From Conoideocrella luteorostrata (lineage: Eukaryota; Ascomycota; Sordariomycetes; Hypocreales; Clavicipitaceae), in assembly GCA_032433595.1 (NCBI GenBank), contig JASWJB010000186.1, positions 23,683 to 87,682 of the forward strand: 64,000 nt of DNA, in the 5' to 3' direction. This document shows positions 62,531 to 64,000 of this stretch, one piece after another. Position numbers and translations under genes: made by a program. The notes below the pieces were generated by a model that did no database searches, was not told the DNA's origin, and saw only the letters and a program-made list of their open reading frames with translations. Position 1 is the first letter of the stretch. Every line of letters begins with the position of its first letter.

Positions 62531-64000
62531 AAATTGGTTATATAAGGCTATGGTCGAGCTAATGAAGCAGGTAGCCAGACGAACCAGGTTCGTGGTACTA
62601 TTTAAGCAGCGTTTCCTATCATATGTATCTTGTGCGGCTGGATTTACTTTTTACAGACCACGACTATGCAAACTACAGCCTTCCATGCGAACATTCCAGA
62701 GATTAAAAGCAAATCGTCCTTTGTCCAACGAAAATCGAGTCAGAAAATCACAGTCCCAAAATCCATTTATTTCAAGCTATCGCTATTAAGACTGTATCGG
62801 TCCTCTGTCTGAGTCGAGCGCGAAGGCATGGATTGTAAAAAGATAGGCATAGTATTCTTTGGATATCTACAGAATAAAGAGCAAGCGCACTCGCTTCTAT
62901 AAGCGGTTGTCCGGGCTATGCTTGTATTGAATATTTTCCCAGACATGCCGAGGAAGTGAGACGCCAAGTCTGCCGAAAGAGCTCTTAGGGTGTGTTTAGT
63001 CTATTAAGTTACTCTACTAACCTATCTATGTGCCTTGACATAGACTTCAGAATCCAAACTAATTTGCTGGATGCATTTCCTACCCCTAGCGTGTATGCAT
63101 TATTCGCAATTTGCAAATTATTAGCCACATATAACTAATACCTACTCTTAAGCCTTACGTTTTTGTTTTATAATTAAAAATACTGAAACTTGAGGTTATA
63201 GGACTTGGCTTAAAATAGAGCGGATATCCCTCTCTTAGCTATAACTCTAGCTTGAAGAGCAGAGGGACGGAATTAATATATCACATATAGAGGTACTTTG
63301 TCGACCAAAGCACACACCCACATGTCACACAAAAAATGGCGTAGCCAGAGGCCACTCTTCATGTGTAGTTATGACCCTTAAATAGGCTCATATTTTCCTG
63401 TGACACCACAACTCTCGTATGCTGGTATCCGACACACACCTGCAACGGATCTTTAATTCCGCCATGGGTTCCGCCAGAGACCTAGATCAATTCGTAGAGA
63501 CCTTACATAGAATAAGAACAATAACTCGATTGCCTAATTATAAGTCATCACGAAGCTGCGTACTTTAATAACGCGATTCAGGCACTCGCGCAAGGCTCCG
63601 ATGCAAGACCCAATTCAAGTATAAAAGGGGAAACTTGTTGTTCTCCCTGAACAGCCGGGCCAGAACCCCTCCTATAGCTACTTTACTTAACCTGGCCAAG
63701 TTGGTCAAGTCCAAGTTTCACTTGAGGACACTCCCTTCATCAAGGATGCTCCTCGCCGCCCACACATTGGAAAACTCTGGATCTAGCTCGTTCTGCGGAC
63801 ATTAACAGCAGGCCTCCAGACAAAGTATTTACGCTATTGGCCAGTAGCAAACGCGCCGCCCGATGTTACACATTTCTTGCTTTTGAAATTTTTGTATTAT
63901 TATCGTTTTCCAGACGCCGTCCTCAGCTGGTTCCAACCTCTATGATCGTGTCCCTTCACAAAAGGAAATCTCTAAGTTGCAACAGTATAAATTGTACATG
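62531..64000. other. AT-rich right end with repeat
   Basis: No gene is supported. It holds the second copy of the dispersed repeat (63588-63720). A 112-codon frame at 62451-62789 overlaps the last ankyrin unit in another frame and is not a gene. Confidence 0.5.
63588..63720 (+). repeat. Dispersed repeat, copy 2
   Basis: Matches 45398-45515 through the GGGCCAGAACCCCTCCTATA and GTTGGTCAAGTCCAAGTTTCA blocks. It has a TATAAAAGGGG word (63620-63630) suited to an LTR promoter. Ends are not defined. Confidence 0.55.

Overview
The window is nuclear DNA of a filamentous ascomycete, most likely a Sordariomycete of the order Hypocreales (Metarhizium/Pochonia-like; this placement is an inference from protein style, not a search result). 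Genes carry short introns of 41-142 bp with fungal donors, a CTAAC-type branch site and an AG acceptor. Gene density is about one per 4 kb on both strands with no operons, and two tRNA-His genes carry introns. Every spliced gene model below was checked for codon phase across its junctions.

Left part (1-22 kb): an NmrA-like reductase, an ADA2/CECR1-type adenosine deaminase, an 8-cysteine secreted protein, an AidB-like acyl-CoA dehydrogenase, a tandem pair of tRNA-His(GUG) genes, a 4.2 kb gene-poor stretch, a tiny AN1 zinc-finger protein, the endonuclease III homologue NTH1 and glutathione-dependent formaldehyde dehydrogenase SFA1.

Middle part (22-43 kb): conserved housekeeping genes. These are the nucleoporin Nup85, a mitochondrial aconitase paralogue with very GC-rich codons, a disordered protein with a SUMO-interaction-like motif, an SCY1/Cex1 pseudokinase, a UPF0390 small basic protein, a PLP-dependent decarboxylase, and a secreted M43-like metalloprotease with an odd zinc site and one unresolved splice junction.

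Right part (43-64 kb): gene-poor and rich in relics. It holds three solo LTRs of one copia/Ty1-like family (one with a perfect 5-bp target duplication), a UDP-galactopyranose mutase pseudogene whose centre is replaced by one of these LTRs, two decayed NACHT/ankyrin (NLR-like) relics, a transposon-like inverted-repeat element and a second dispersed repeat. Among these lie three intact genes for the secretory pathway or cell surface: a GT25 and a GT31-type glycosyltransferase in divergent orientation, and a type I single-pass membrane protein.

Throughout the window the short palindrome TACGGAGTACTCCGTA and its half sites occur dozens of times, apparently only outside coding exons. This is the strongest unexplained pattern in the window.
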